Counted from the first letter of the stretch, positions 10,926 to 22,262 are shown. The stretch is 64,000 nucleotides of DNA from Anthoceros angustus (GCA_010909165.1 MU008172.1:124001-188000); one strand, 5' to 3'. Numbers and translations: made by a program. The notes: generated from the sequence alone by a model not told the origin.

Positions 10926-12329
10926 CATCCGTGGAAGAGCAACCACAAACGGCGGATGTTATTGAAACGCAATATCTACCTTCCCAACTGCTATACTGCT
11001 CACGCCTGATGTTCCCCACCACGGAAACCAAGAAAGAGAAAGATGCTTCTTCCAGAGAAAGATGCAGGAGAAACAGGGAGGTGACCTTTTAAAAGATGCC
11101 AGCCTCTCGATGTGGCCATCATGAATTACAGCCTGTCGAAACCATCAATGTATGCTGTCCGGAGCTTAAACCAATATGGTACGAGAGCACCCCTTGCGGG
11201 GTGTGAGAATAGAAAATAGTCCGGGACTTCGGGAGTGCAAGTTGCAAATGGTGTGGCCTACGCTGTAGCCGACAGAAAAGTTATCGGGATCCAGCTTCTC
11301 ACAGGAGAAGTTTCCTGCGTCTAAGACCTCTTCGGTCTTGTAGAAACTTGTGGATGTTGTGGTGCTAATGCATCGTCCTCAAGACCCAGGTCCTGGTTAT
11401 CACTTGCTTAAAAGATCTTACATGTCGTTTAGAATGAAGGTTCGCGGCGGGGTTGGATAGGTTTCATACACAGAGGCATGCTTTTGAATCAAGCCAACAG
11501 CATAAAAGGGATCATGAAGATTTTGGGGATGGAGTTCTAGAGTTGTAAGCTAGAGCGACAATCGACGAAGATTTGTAGCCTGTCAATGACGTTCGGCAGT
11601 TGGGACCTTCGGTGACTGGATCCCACCAGCGTGGAATTGTGAATTCCTGGATTTCTGTATGCAGAATCTGTATACATGTGCTGAGCCGCAATTTTTTAAG
11701 GATTCCGGGAAGTGCGGCGGATCCGCAGTCTTTCCAGAAGGAGGGAACACGTCAGCGCAGACCTGTTCTGCAGCGATATCTAGCTTTTTGATGGAACTAA
11801 TTCAGTACTCGCCTAGCAGGCTTGTGGCTGCAGCCTGCAGCCTGCAGCCTGCACGTAAGCTTCGACGAAACCCTGTGAAATGTGAATGTAAAGCTCAGCA
11901 AACCTCGAGGATGGCAGAAGCAGACAGATCACTGGGGCCAGATCTTGTGTCGTCCAGATTCTGGAGACACGGACACCGTTGTCGCCATGTCGTCTAACTA
12001 CGAGCTTACAACTAATTTGGAGAACCTTCCATATAAATGTATATACAATATGTATACTGTCTAAATAAAAAGGATCTATGTACACTAAATGGTTTGCCGA
12101 ATGTCAGGCTCTCGAATCTTCTCTTCCGAAAGAGTGACGTTGTAACGTGTGGACGGGCTCGTCAAGGATCACTGGGACCAGCATCCACCTAGACTTTGCA
12201 TCCGTACAGTTGACCCAGGACATATGCAAGATCATGCCCACCCGTGTGGCCAGCGTGTGTCGTTAACTAACGACGGGTGCAGTGTTGCCAGCACATGCAT
12301 CCTTCACGCGAAGTGAGCGTGAAGGCAGT
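10926..12329. other. Intergenic; no gene seen
   Basis: Upstream region of the P450 followed by about 1.2 kb with only short overlapping open frames. A small array of the 7-mer GCCTGCA (four units) lies at about 11827-11855. No RNA gene or known repeat was recognised. Confidence 0.4.
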
Positions 12330-13150
12330 GGGACAAGATGCTGTGAGAGGGAATCTCCAGGCCACGCGTTTCTTCCATGCCTTGAGCTACCACGGAATTG
12401 CGCTTCCCATATATCTGTCAGCTGGGAACAAATTACACCGCCTGCGCTTGATGGTTTTGTCGCCTTTCGTTGTTCTGTACACCCTTTGGACAGTTCCAAG
12501 CTTTGCGGCCCCTGGGCAACGATCGAGACTTGCTTGCCCTGCTGCAATCTAATGGTCAGCTCTCCTGAATGGCCCTAAAACGAACACCAGCGCTCAACAG
12601 GTTGGGTGGGACATGGAGTTACATCCAGATGGTTGGTTGGCTGCAGTTGTTCAGTGATCAGACGATCGGTTTGGTTGTCGGTACAGGTGGCATGCTCGAC
12701 GGACAGAAACGTGAAGACCTTGGAAGTAATTCCAAATGTTGCGATGTGCAAGATTTGGACAAGATGCTGTGAGAGGAAGCCTCCAGGCCACGCGTTTTTA
12801 ATTCCATTTCTTGAGCTGCCACAGAATTGCGCTTCCCAGAGATACGTCAGCCACCGCCTGCAGGCACTAAAAGGTTCGGTGACCTTGGGGCCCATGGGCA
12901 ACGATCCAGGCCCGCCTGGTACAACATATTTGTCAGCTGGACTAAATGGCTCTTTGTGGCTCTAAAAGGGACCCCAAAGCTCAACTGGTGGTGGGGTAGG
13001 ACATAGAGTTATATCCAGATGGTTGGTTGGTGCAGTTGATGTTGAGTGATGAGACGAGGACTTGGTTGTTGCTGCCATGGTTGGTGGACAAAAACGTGAA
13101 GACCTTGGAGGTTTCTCCAAATGTTGAGATGGGTAGGAGAGCATTGAATC
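12330..13150. repeat. Diverged tandem repeat, period about 390-426 bp
   Basis: Phrases recur in order. GACAAGATGCTGTGAGAG followed by CCAGGCCACGCG occurs at 12332 and 12758. GGGACATGGAGTTACATCC occurs near 12608 and as a variant near 12998. AACGTGAAGACCTTGGA occurs near 12708 and 13093. The array thus holds a half unit, a full unit and a half unit. The copies differ by many substitutions and small indels, so the array is old. No coding function is evident. Confidence 0.7.
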
Positions 13151-13195
13151 ATTGTACAAGAGACTCAATCTGAGGCATGAATGAATGAATGCGTG

Positions 13196-15024
13196 TTATC
13201 TTGAGGCCTGCAAGCGTGCAGACTTGGAAGCTGGTTGCAGTTGTGGGCAGAGACTGGTGCCGTCCCCAGGCGGCTGCTTCCGGATGCGTTCAGTTGTGGG
13301 CGGTAACGGTGGCTGCCATTCAACCACTTCCCGGCCCTCATGATCAGCTGCTGCTTTTTGGTCTTGGAAGTCGAAGGTCCGGAGATCGAGGATGAGCTGG
13401 TCGAGCAGGTCGGTGGTGACGTGATCCATGGCGACGATGTGGCTCACTGCGTGGCCGTGGTTGTAGTCGTTGGAGAGCGAGAACTTGGTAATGGTCTGCT
13501 TCACGGGCCGCTTGACGGTGAGCGCCAGCGGCGTGTGATGCACCCACCAACAGGTCCTGCCCGAGCTCCGCTCCAGCTCCCGCAGCCTGCGCTCCGCGTA
13601 ATCCACCACGGCTACCGCGGTGAGCGCCTTGCGGGTGAGGTCCACGATGGAGTGGCGGGCGTAGTACACCCACAGCGCCAGTGCCGCGGACAGCCCTTTG
13701 CGGGAGCCGCACGGGTTGTTGTGCCCGCTCACCAGCACGGAGCTGATGAATAGCAGGCGGAAGTCGAAGTCGGGACCCCGGCGATGGATCAGCCCGGCGC
13801 TGTGCGCGGCTTTGATGAGAGGCATGTAGGCCGCGCCCAGCGCGCCGTCGACGTCGAACCAGAATTCGCGGCGCGTGCCGCTCCCCACCCTGCGCTCGTG
13901 CATGCCGTGCTGCTCGCACGTCGTCGAAGGCGCCCTTGAAGCCGTAGTTGAAGCAGACTACGATCGGGATGGAAACACTGGCGTCCACGTTGATGCAGCC
14001 GTTGCGGTCGGAGGGCACCTCCAGGGGCCCGCCCCGGGAGCGGGCACTCGGCCCGGAACCGCGCCATGCCCGGCTGGTGGAACGTCTGGATCTGCACGAT
14101 GGACATCACCTTGGCCAGGGAGTAGTGCGTGTCTGCGGAGTAGAAAGCCACCGGGGGGAGGCCGTGGCTGCTGCTGCTGCTGCTGCTGCACTGCTGCACT
14201 GCTGGCGCTGCCATCATCGCTCGAGGTGGGCTCGTGCAGCAGCGTCTTCCCCCCAAGGTAGTCCCTCGCGTTCCACATGGCGTACAGGTTCCGCTCTGTG
14301 GCGCCCATGGTGAGGGAGCCCCAGTAGGAGTCGCCGTCCTCGCGCGTGTTCGGCCACCGCGCATTCCACAGGGACGCGAAGTAGTCCAACACCGCCCGCT
14401 CCATGAATTTGCTGTTCACCGTGTACAGGCTCAGCGCGAAGGGGTCTCCCACGTTGTTCACCTGCGGCCAGGAGTCCACATTTACCATCAGCACATGTTG
14501 CCCATGCTGCGTTGCAGGGGGCCGGGGGAATTCCAGATGTAGCAGCAGCGGCAGGAAAGAAATCTCGCAGCTATTGCTTGGCCTGGCCTGGCTGGCCATG
14601 GGTGAGAAATGTGGAATATTACATGCATGTCGAGAAGAGCAGCGTCTGGCTGGTCTGGAAGCCCAGTAAACGGCTCCGTTGGCTGGTGATGTAGGTGTGG
14701 GCCTTGCGCATAGCCTCCGAGGACTGCTCGCCCGTCAGGCCGTCGGGCCGCATCGCCAGCTGGAATGTTTCGTAGCCGGCGTTGAGGCCCGGGACCTCGG
14801 GTAGATGCTTCCTGGGTCGCACATCGGGGCTCACTTTGGAGCTCAACACCGACGACCCTTTGAGCGCCTGCTGGATCTCCTCCAGGCTGAGCACCCGTGT
14901 CCCCTGGGCCTTGCTACTGCTGCCGCTCATCATACCCACTGTATGCTTGGCTGCTGTCTGTTGCTTCTGCCTATAGATCTGTTGTTGCTGATGCTGCTTC
15001 TTCCTAGTCTGCTGCTGCTGCTCC
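13196..15024 (-). pseudogene. Group II PLP-decarboxylase-like gene, downstream copy with the true C-terminus
   Basis: Minus-strand reading resembles plant serine/histidine decarboxylases. In order it shows EEIQQALKGSS (~14880); VNNVGDPFALSLYTVNSKFMERAVLDYFA and SYWGSLTMGATERNLYAM (~14460-14280); FYSADTHYSLAKV (~14140); INVDASVSIP..FNYG.FKGAFDD (~13990-13920); FDVDGALGAAYMPL (~13850); SVLVSGHNN (~13735); and the C-terminal QTITKFSLSNDYNHGHAVSHIVAMDHV (~13490-13410). Family members have SGHK, the Lys forming the PLP Schiff base; here the Lys and about 30 following residues are absent. The frame changes near the C-run at ~14155 and again near 13925, and splicing does not obviously repair it. Compared with the upstream copy it also lacks six bases in the GTTFKGAF region. 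A pseudogene or non-catalytic relative is likely. Confidence 0.7.
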
Positions 15025-16475
15025 TGCAGCCTGCGCTCCGCGTAATCCACCACGGCTACCGCGGTGAGCGCCTTGCGGGTGAGGTCCACGATGGAGTGGC
15101 GGGCGTAGTACACCCACAGCGCCAGTGCCGCGGACAGCCCTTTGCGGGAGCCGCACGGGTTGTTGTGCCCGCTCACCAGCACGGAGCTGATGAATAGCAG
15201 GCGGAAGTCGAAGTCGGGACCCCGGCGATGGATCAGCCCGGCGCTGTGCGCGGCTTTGATGAGAGGCATGTAGGCCGCGCCCAGCGCGCCGTCGACGTCG
15301 AACCAGAATTCGCGGCGCGTGCCGCTCCCCACCCTGCGCTCGTGCATGCCGTGCTGCTCGCACGTCGTCGAAGGCGCCCTTGAAGGTGGTGCCGTAGTTG
15401 AAGCAGACTACGATCGGGATGGAAACACTGGCGTCCACGTTGATGCAGCCGTTGCGGTCGGAGGGCACCTCCAGGGGCCCGCCCACCCCGGGAGCGGGCA
15501 CTCGGCCCGGAACCGCGCCATGCCCGGCTGGTGGAACGTCTGGATCTGCACGATGGACATCACCTTGGCCAGGGAGTAGTGCGTGTCTGCGGAGTAGAAA
15601 GCCACCGGGGGGAGGCCGTGGCTGCTGCTGCTGCTGCTGCTGCACTGCTGCACTGCTGGCGCTGCCATCATCGCTCGAGGTGCTCGTGCAGCAGCGTCTT
15701 CCCCAAGGTAGTCCCTCGCGTTCCACATGGCGTACAGGTTCCGCTCTGTGGCGCCCATGGTGAGGAGCCCCAGTAGGAGTCGCCGTCCTCGCGCGTGTTC
15801 GGCCACCGCGCATTCCACAGGGACGCGAAGTAGTCCAACACCGCCCGCTCCATGAATTTGCTGTTCACCGTGTACAGGCTCAGCGCGAAGGGGTCTCCCA
15901 CGTTGTTCACCTGCGGCCAGGAGTCCACATTTACCATCAGCACATGTTGCCCATGCTGCGTTGCAGGGGCCGGGGAATTCAGATGTAGCAGCAGCGGCAG
16001 GAAAGAAATCTCGCAGCTATTGCTTGGCCTGGCCTGGCTGGCCATGGGTGAGAAATGTGGAATATTACATGCATGTCGAGAAGAGCAGCGTCTGGCTGGT
16101 CTGGAAGCCCAGTAAACGGCTCCGTTGGCTGGTGATGTAGGTGTGGGCCTTGCGCATAGCCTCCGAGGACTGCTCGCCCGTCAGGCCGTCGGGCCGCATC
16201 GCCAGCTGGAATGTTTCGTAGCCGGCGTTGAGGCCCGGGACCTCGGGGTAGATGCTTCCTGGGTCGCACATCGGGGGGCTCACTTTGGAGCTCAACACCG
16301 ACGACCCTTTGAGCGCCTGCTGGATCTCCTCCAGGCTGAGCACCCCGTGTCCCCCTGGGCCTTGCTACTGCTGCCGCTCATCATACCCACTGTATGCTTG
16401 GCTGCTGTCTGTTGCTTCTGCCTATAGATCTGTTGTTGCTGATGCTGCTTCTTCCTAGTCTGCTGCTGCTGCTCC
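13582..16475. repeat. Direct tandem duplication, two units of about 1.44 kb
   Basis: Unit 1 (13582-15024) and unit 2 (15025-16475) align base for base with only short indels, many in homopolymers. Both begin at GCAGCCTGCGCTCCGCG (13582 and 15026) and end in a CTG-rich stretch (GCTGCTGCTGCTCC). Trinucleotide-repeat homology at the ends suggests unequal exchange or slippage. The unit covers the decarboxylase-like gene except its last exon part. Confidence 0.92.
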
Positions 16476-16570
16476 CTGACGATACATGATGTTGCGCCGG
16501 AGCGCTCCACTTTAACCTTGTCCCCACAGGCGGCGGAAGTATCCAAGTGTGTCTGGCGGCCCAACGACAT
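15025..16570 (-). pseudogene. Group II PLP-decarboxylase-like gene, upstream copy truncated by duplication
   Basis: Same decarboxylase-like sequence as its neighbour, starting with MSLGRQTHLDTSAACGDKVK (16570) and a Gln/Lys-rich N-terminus (QQQQTRKKQHQQQQ). It retains NNVGDPF, FYSADTHYS, FNYGTTFKGAFDD, FDVDGALG and SVLVSGHNN without the cofactor Lys. Its C-terminal ~125 residues are missing: the frame passes from AERRL directly into EQQQQTRKK, the N-terminal region of the downstream copy, at a CTG/CAG-rich breakpoint near 15025. That fused frame is open from 15347 to 14619 (242 codons). One-base differences from the other copy near 16345-16355 break the N-terminal frame here. The missing Lys is shared by both copies, so it predates the duplication. 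Confidence 0.65.
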
Positions 16571-16842
16571 TCACGCGTAAAGCCGGTCGACAGTGCAGAG
16601 ATGTTCTCATATTGCAGACGCCATGGCGCTCTGGGCGCGTGCGATCCACTTGCTACCAACCACAGGCTTGGAAGCTTCACAACTTTACCCGAATCGGGGA
16701 AAAAAAATACCTTTACCCGAATTGGGAAAAAAACACCTTCACCCGAATTGGGGAAAAAAACCTTTACCTGTATTAACCGCTTACACGGACGTGTCGCTCC
16801 AGTGTGACAAAGAGAGCACAGTAGAAAAAGAAAATTTTATTT

Positions 16843-16877
16843 AAGTCCACTAAGGACGAATTTCCGTAGTGGGACTT
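16843..16877. repeat. Inverted repeat (hairpin) in the duplicated spacer
   Basis: AAGTCCACTA and TAGTGGGACTT face each other across a short spacer. In the second unit (18746-18779) the arms are a perfect 10-bp pair. A second inverted repeat at 17061-17106 pairs ACGTTCCTATAAATG with CATTTATAAGAACGT, one mismatch in 15. These could be MITE ends or hairpins; no function is shown. Confidence 0.6.
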
Positions 16878-17577
16878 GGCACTTAACAACTTGTACCATG
16901 GTATGCTTAAGCTACTTGCACCAAGGCATCCACTCCCTTCAGGCACCCCATCTAAGTATCAATTTAAGTTCAAGATGCTTAATCATGACATGTGCAAGGC
17001 ATCCACTCCCTTGAGGCTCCGTATCTAAGTACCGATCTAAGTTCAGGATGCTTAATCACGACGTTCCTATAAATGGACACGACATTTGGACACATTTATA
17101 AGAACGTTGTAGAGCATTGCAGGGTGTCATTGTGACCGGCCGTTTCCAGCACCCAAGGTTTTTGTCCGGACAGGGACCGGTGGTTTTCTGTTAATAACCT
17201 GTTTACGATGTCCATTTAAAGTTATTTTTAAGCATTCATTAATCTAAACTATGGACCGTAACACGGCACGGCCTGGACCGGCCATCCCGTGAACCACCGA
17301 TCGGCTATGTTCAACACAGTCTCGTCCGACAATCGTCCCCGCGGACTTGAGGGAGGAGAATGGCAAGAGGCAGATGCTCATGTGTGCTGCATAGGGCTGG
17401 CTCTAAGCTCAGAGGGGCTGACGTACAGCGCTCACCCTCTGCTTCTTGTTGCAAAGCTGCACAGGTTGGGATCCGGAATAGCTATAACTGAAGCACAGCT
17501 GCCTATAGCTAACCGTGAGGAGACATTTTGTAATGGTCTGGGCTGTAAGCCGGTTCAGCAAGGAAGGATTTTCGGTC

Positions 17578-18064
17578 ATGGGTGCTCAACATGGCCAGAA
17601 GCGGAAGCAGTTCGATGAATTTGAGCCCCGGTGTTGGCTGCTCTGCTCGTGTTTGCAGCTCTCATGGTGAGTCCGGCGGCCGACGAGTACCCGCTTCAGG
17701 ATTTCTGTAGGAGCTCAACCCAGCCCTGCAGACCTGAATCCTGTGGTGAACGGATTTGCTTGCAAGCCCGTGGCGGTGTCACACCAGGTTTTCTGGCCCA
17801 GTTCCCGGCCTCAACACACTGGGCCTGGCCAGGATCGACTACGCCAAGGGCGCGGGCTCAACCCTTGTCACGCAACACCCTCTTCAGCAGACCATTAACA
17901 AGGGCGACTTGTTCGTGTTCCCGAGGGGCCTCTTGCTTTTCCAGAAGAATGTGGGCAACGCTAACGCGCCGGCGTCCCATGTGCTGGCAGACGTTCGGTT
18001 TCAACCAGAACCAAGTGATGCTACTCCACAAGAAGCAGAAGAAGCAGTGCGCTTGTCCAATTGA
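17578..18064 (+). pseudogene. Germin-like protein remnant, first copy
   Basis: A cupin-fold secreted protein of the germin-like family, decayed. The hydrophobic leader LAALLVFAALMVSPAADEYP is followed by LQDFC and NGFACKP-type sequence in shifted frames, then LNTLGLARIDYAKGAG and QQTINKGDLFVFPRGLLLFQKNVGN. In germins two His of an HxH motif and a Glu, plus a later His, bind Mn. Here the stretch with HTHPRATE is deleted, and the later His of the second cupin motif is Leu (GLLLFQ). The frame changes near 17635 and 17715-17810. It cannot form the normal metal site. Upstream frames at 17289-17618 have no recognisable content. Confidence 0.7.
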
Positions 18065-19482
18065 TGATGAAATTTATGCTCGTCCAATTTTTCGTCCAAT
18101 TCACATGTTTAATATCCACAACCCGCTGGCCAGCGCCAGCCATCGACTGCATTGCACGATGAGATCCTCTGTCGACACCAAAGTAGCAGCAGTCGACCTG
18201 TTGATTTGGTTAATGAGCAGTGTTAGATACATGTTACATGTTTGAAGAGATGTGGGGGCATGTGTGCTAGAGCTCAGCTTGCAAGCCGCTGCATCATACC
18301 CACTGTATGCTTGGCTGCTGTCTGTTGCTTCTGCCTATAGATCTGTTGTTGCTGATGCTGCTTCTTCCTAGTCTGCTGCTGCTGCCCTGACGATACATGA
18401 TGTTGCGCCGGAGCGCTCCACTTTAACCTTGTCCCCACAGGCGGCGGAAGTATCCAAGTGTGTCTGGCGGCCCAACGACATTCACGCGTAAAGCCGGTCG
18501 ACAGCAGAGAGATGTTCTCATATTGCAGACGCCATGGCGCTCTGGGCGCGTGCGATCCACTTGCTACCAACCACAGGCTTGGAAGCTTCACAACTTTACC
18601 TGAATCGGGGAAAAAATACCTTTACCCGAATTGGGAAAAAACACCTTCACCCGAATTGGGAAAAAACCTTTACCTGTATTAACCGCTTACACGGACGTGT
18701 CGCTCCAGTGTGACAAAGAGCACAGTAGAAAAGAAAATTTTATTTAAGTCCACTAAGGACGAATTTCCGTAGTGGACTTGGCACTTAACAACTTGTACCA
18801 TGGTATGCTTAAGCTACTTGCACCAAGGCATCCACTCCCTTCAGGCACCCCATCTAAGTATCAATTTAAGTTCAAGATGCTTAATCATGACATGTGCAAG
18901 GCATCCACTCCCTTGAGGCTCCGTATCTAAGTACCGATCTAAGTTCAGGATGCTTAATCACGACGTTCCTATAAATGGACACGACATTTGGACACATTTA
19001 TAAGAACGTTGTAGAGCATTGCAGGGTGTCATTGTGACCGGCCGTTTCCAGCACCCAAGGTTTTTGTCCGGACAGGGACCGGTGGTTTTCTGTTAATAAC
19101 CTGTTTACGATGTCCATTTAAAGTTATTTTTAAGCATTCATTAATCTAAACTATGGACCGTAACACGGCACGGCCTGGACCGGCCATCCCGTGAACCACC
19201 GATCGGCTATGTTCAACACAGTCTCGTCCGACAATCGTCCCCGCGGACTTGAGGGAGGAGAATGGCAAGAGGCAGATGCTCATGTGTGCTGCATAGGGCT
19301 GGCTCTAAGCTCAGAGGGGCTGACGTACAGCGCTCACCCTCTGCTTCTTGTTGCAAAGCTGCACAGGTTGGGATCCGGAATAGCTATAACTGAAGCACAG
19401 CTGCCTATAGCTAACCGTGAGGAGACATTTTGTAATGGTCTGGGCTGTAAGAAGCCGGTTCAGCAAGGAAGGATTTTCGGTC

Positions 19483-19974
19483 ATGGGTGCTCAACATGGC
19501 CAGAAGCGGAAGCAGTTCGATGAATTTGAGCCCCCGGTGTTGGCTGCTCTGCTCGTGTTTGCAGCTCTCATGGTGAGTCCGGCGGCCGACGAGTACCCGC
19601 TTCAGGATTTCTGTAGGGAGCTCAACCCAGCCCTGCAGACTCCGAATCCTGTGGTGAACGGATTTGCTTGCAAGCCCGTGGCGGTGTCACACCAGGTTTT
19701 CTGGCCCAGTTCCCGGGCCTCAACACACTGGGCCTGGCCAGGATCGACTACGCCAAGGGCGCGGGCTCAACCCTTGTCACGCAACACCCTCTTTCAGCAG
19801 ACCATTAACAAGGGCGACTTGTTCGTGTTCCCGAGGGGCCTCTTGCTTTTCCAGAAGAATGTGGGCAACGCTAACGCGCCGGCGTCCCATGTGCTGGCAG
19901 ACGTTCGGTTTCAACCAGAACCAAGTGATGCTACTCCACAAGAAGCAGAAGAAGCAGTGCGCTTGTCCAATTGA
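19483..19974 (+). pseudogene. Germin-like protein remnant, second copy
   Basis: Second copy of the same gene in the tandem duplication. It is less interrupted: from MGAQHGQKRK the frame runs through the leader LAALLVFAALMVSP, then EYPLQDFCRELNPALQTPNP and VNGFACKPVAVSHQVFWP. It slips around 19710-19790 and returns as QQTINKGDLFVFPRGLLLFQ. The same core deletion (no HxHxxxxxxE) and the same His-to-Leu change are present, so the damage predates the duplication. The C-terminal QPEPSDATPQEAEEAVRLSN replaces the usual germin ending. Confidence 0.7.
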
Positions 19975-20395
19975 TGATGAAATTTATGCTCGTCCAATTT
20001 TTTCGTCCAATTCACATGTTTAATATCCACAACCCGCTGGCCAGCGCCAGCCATCGACTGCATTGCACGATGAGATCCTCTGTCGACACCAAAGTAGCAG
20101 CAGTCGACCTGTTGATTTGGTTAATGAGCAGTGTTAGATACATGTTACATGTTTGAAGAGATGTGGGGGCATGTGTGCTAGAGCTCAGCTTGCAAGCCGC
20201 TGCAACTCTTTATAGCCTTGCGGAGCGAGTGATTGCTCATCAATATCAAGGCCTTCAAGAAAGCTTATTTCATCCATATCCCATGTTGCAAAAGAGGTTT
20301 GATTGTCACACATAGGAGCATATAAAGGAGCCGTTGACAAATAACGCTTGTCTTCGCGCTTGGGGCCAAGGTGGGGAGGGGGTTCTCATCTCTGG

Positions 20396-20640
20396 AGTGA
20401 GTCTTTGAGCCCATTGTCCCGGGGGGGTTACTTATCTCAGGAGTGAGTCTTTGAGCCCATTGTCCCGCAGCCAAAAGTTCGGAAAAAGAGCCATACGGCT
20501 TTGGAGGCCTATCCACAAAAAGAGCCATATATATGGCTTTGGGGCAAGCTCCCGAGTCTTTGAGCCCATTGTCCCGCAGCCAAAAGTTCGGAAAAAGAGC
20601 CATACGGCTTTGGAGGCCTATCCACAAAAAAGGACAACGT
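20396..20640. repeat. Tandem repeat built on GAGTCTTTGAGCCCATTGTCCC
   Basis: The phrase GAGTCTTTGAGCCCATTGTCC occurs three times (near 20399, 20443 and 20550). The last two are followed by the same ~77 bases (GCAGCCAAAAGTTCGG to CTATCCACAAAAA), giving a period near 106. A 196-codon minus frame crosses the array but has no family features. Confidence 0.8.
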
Positions 20641-21410
20641 ATGGAGACCCATTTGACTTTTGGACAACGCAATGGGATTTGGTTATAATCCAATGGGATG
20701 TGGTTAGAATCCAATGTCCTGGTAATCCCACTTTGATATATTATTGAAGAAAAGTGGGATATCGACAACATATCGACAGCAAAGAGCGAATAAATGAAGA
20801 AGAAGGCTCTTTGACTAGCAATTGGCCACCAGTTCATGTGCAGCTGAGCGTGCAATTCGTGGATGTGGCAAACGTTGTTATTCAGTTCAAGGATGAACTA
20901 AATTCAAGGATGAACTTAATTGTATGTCTTATTGAGGAAAAAAAACCATAGGGAAAAACCCATCCAACATGGGATAACAAAGGTGGATCCCGACGGTCAA
21001 GGTGAAAAGGAGCGACTAAGTTTCTCATCTAAAGTTATTTATTGCTCCTAGAATAGCATATGCCGGAAGAACAAATAGCATATAGCCAGTCACTTGTCGT
21101 CGCCACCTTATGAAGGATTGCCGTCGAGAGGGCCCTTTGAAGGGCAAATGGAGACTCGATATCTCAAGTAACCTTTGAAATAATAAAGGGACAACTTTGC
21201 GCCATGCCTGCGGGCGTGGTAGGATTTGGCATATAAATTTATCGAAGTCCGCAACCACCCCGCTTGCATCCCGATATACTTTCTGACCTTGAGAGCCGCA
21301 GCACCGGCAGCAGCCTTCGATGTCGATGGTGTTTTTTCCATCTCTTTTCTTTCTACATAAAGTCCACCTCAATCTGAACTTAAGGTTTACTTGAAGTTCA
21401 TACCGATATT
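20641..21410. other. AT-rich non-coding DNA; no gene seen
   Basis: Short repeats such as ATCCAATGGGATGTGGTTA variants (20660-20715) and AAGGATGAACTAAATTC variants (20888-20915). No coding sequence was recognised on either strand. Confidence 0.4.
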
Positions 21411-21625
21411 TTTAACCTATTATTTTAACTTTCATACTCAAGTTACCTCGGTTGGTACTTTTAACCTAATATTTTAACTTTCTTGTTGAAGTTACCTCAA
21501 CTTAAAGGTTGGTTCTTTTAATGTAATTTTTTTTTCTTGCTCAAATTACTTCAATTTAATGTTGCTACTTTTAACCTATTGTTTTAATTTTCTTGCTCAA
21601 ATTACCTGGACTTAAGGTCCATGTA
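21411..21625. repeat. Thymine-rich tandem repeat, four degenerate units of about 50-57 bp
   Basis: Each unit has the form TTAACCTA..TTTTAACTTTC..CTCAAGTTACCTC..GGTACTT with substitutions. Units begin near 21413, 21461, 21518 and 21571. Low complexity, presumably non-coding. Confidence 0.7.
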
Positions 21626-22124
21626 GCAACCTGTAGTGTTGGTGCTCACCTCATGATGGCTTTTCTACACTACACTATAACCTCTTAAATCTTAGATGCA
21701 ACATGACGCACCCGAGCCATCGGCATTGTCTAGACACTACCTAGAATTCTTTAGGTAAGCCAATTCCACAACCCTAAACTTAAGAAGATAGAAGCAGCAT
21801 GAAGGAATTGGTTTCTAACAAAAAAAAACGGCATAAACAAAATAAGCAGCACGAAGTTCTAATGTAAGGATTATGAACTACACATTATCGGAATGGGGGC
21901 AGCTATGATTTGTGAGGCAATCAACTGGTCTATGTATGCTTCCTCCTCGGGTTTAATGGAAAGTAGGTTCACCCTAATACGATATGTAGTTACCTTATTA
22001 GTAGTTACCAAACTCTAACCGACTTTATGCTTGAACATATAATTCGATTTCTTTATTGACAGTTCTTCAATTGTTATTATAGCTTGCTTCCTTGCCCATG
22101 CACACCTGCTCTCGTTCCCCGTCT

Positions 22125-22262
22125 CGCAATGCTCAATCTGATACCGGACAAATTCCATAAAGCGATAAGGTTGATGAGGTTGACAAATCCGGTAATGCTC
22201 GATATGACATCGGACTAGTCTGATAAAGCGATAGGGTTGGTGAGGCTGACAAATCCGATTAC
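22125..22262. repeat. Short tandem repeat, period about 73 bp
   Basis: AAAGCGATAAGGTTGATGAGG and AAAGCGATAGGGTTGGTGAGG, each followed by a TGACAAATCCG phrase, occur about 73 bp apart with matching flanks. The stretch between the array before it and this one (21626-22124) is AT-rich and holds nothing recognisable. Confidence 0.65.

Larger units (their letters stand above)
16379..20204. repeat. Direct tandem duplication, two units of about 1.91 kb
   Basis: Unit 1 (16379-18291) and unit 2 (18292-20204) are almost identical. Each contains the decarboxylase 5' region, a short array of CCGAATTGGG-A(n) repeats (~16690-16765 and ~18600-18670), an AT-rich spacer and the germin-like pseudogene. The first ~95 bases of the unit are also the end of the neighbouring 1.44-kb unit, so that segment occurs three times (14928, 16379, 18292). 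Within the spacer a 73-bp element around AAGGCATCCACTCCC is itself duplicated (16923 and 16996). Differences between units are mostly single-base length changes in runs. Confidence 0.92.

Noticed and set aside
13875-14313. Plus-strand Cys-rich and Ser-rich frames opposite the decarboxylase copies
   Set aside because: They read CTG/CAG repeats in other frames and mirror the minus-strand homology.
18292-18591. Third decarboxylase copy
   Set aside because: Only the ~95-bp 5' segment plus upstream flank is present, as part of the 1.91-kb duplication; no coding core follows.
20265-20855. 196-codon minus frame as a gene
   Set aside because: It crosses a tandem repeat and AT-rich DNA and has no protein-family character.
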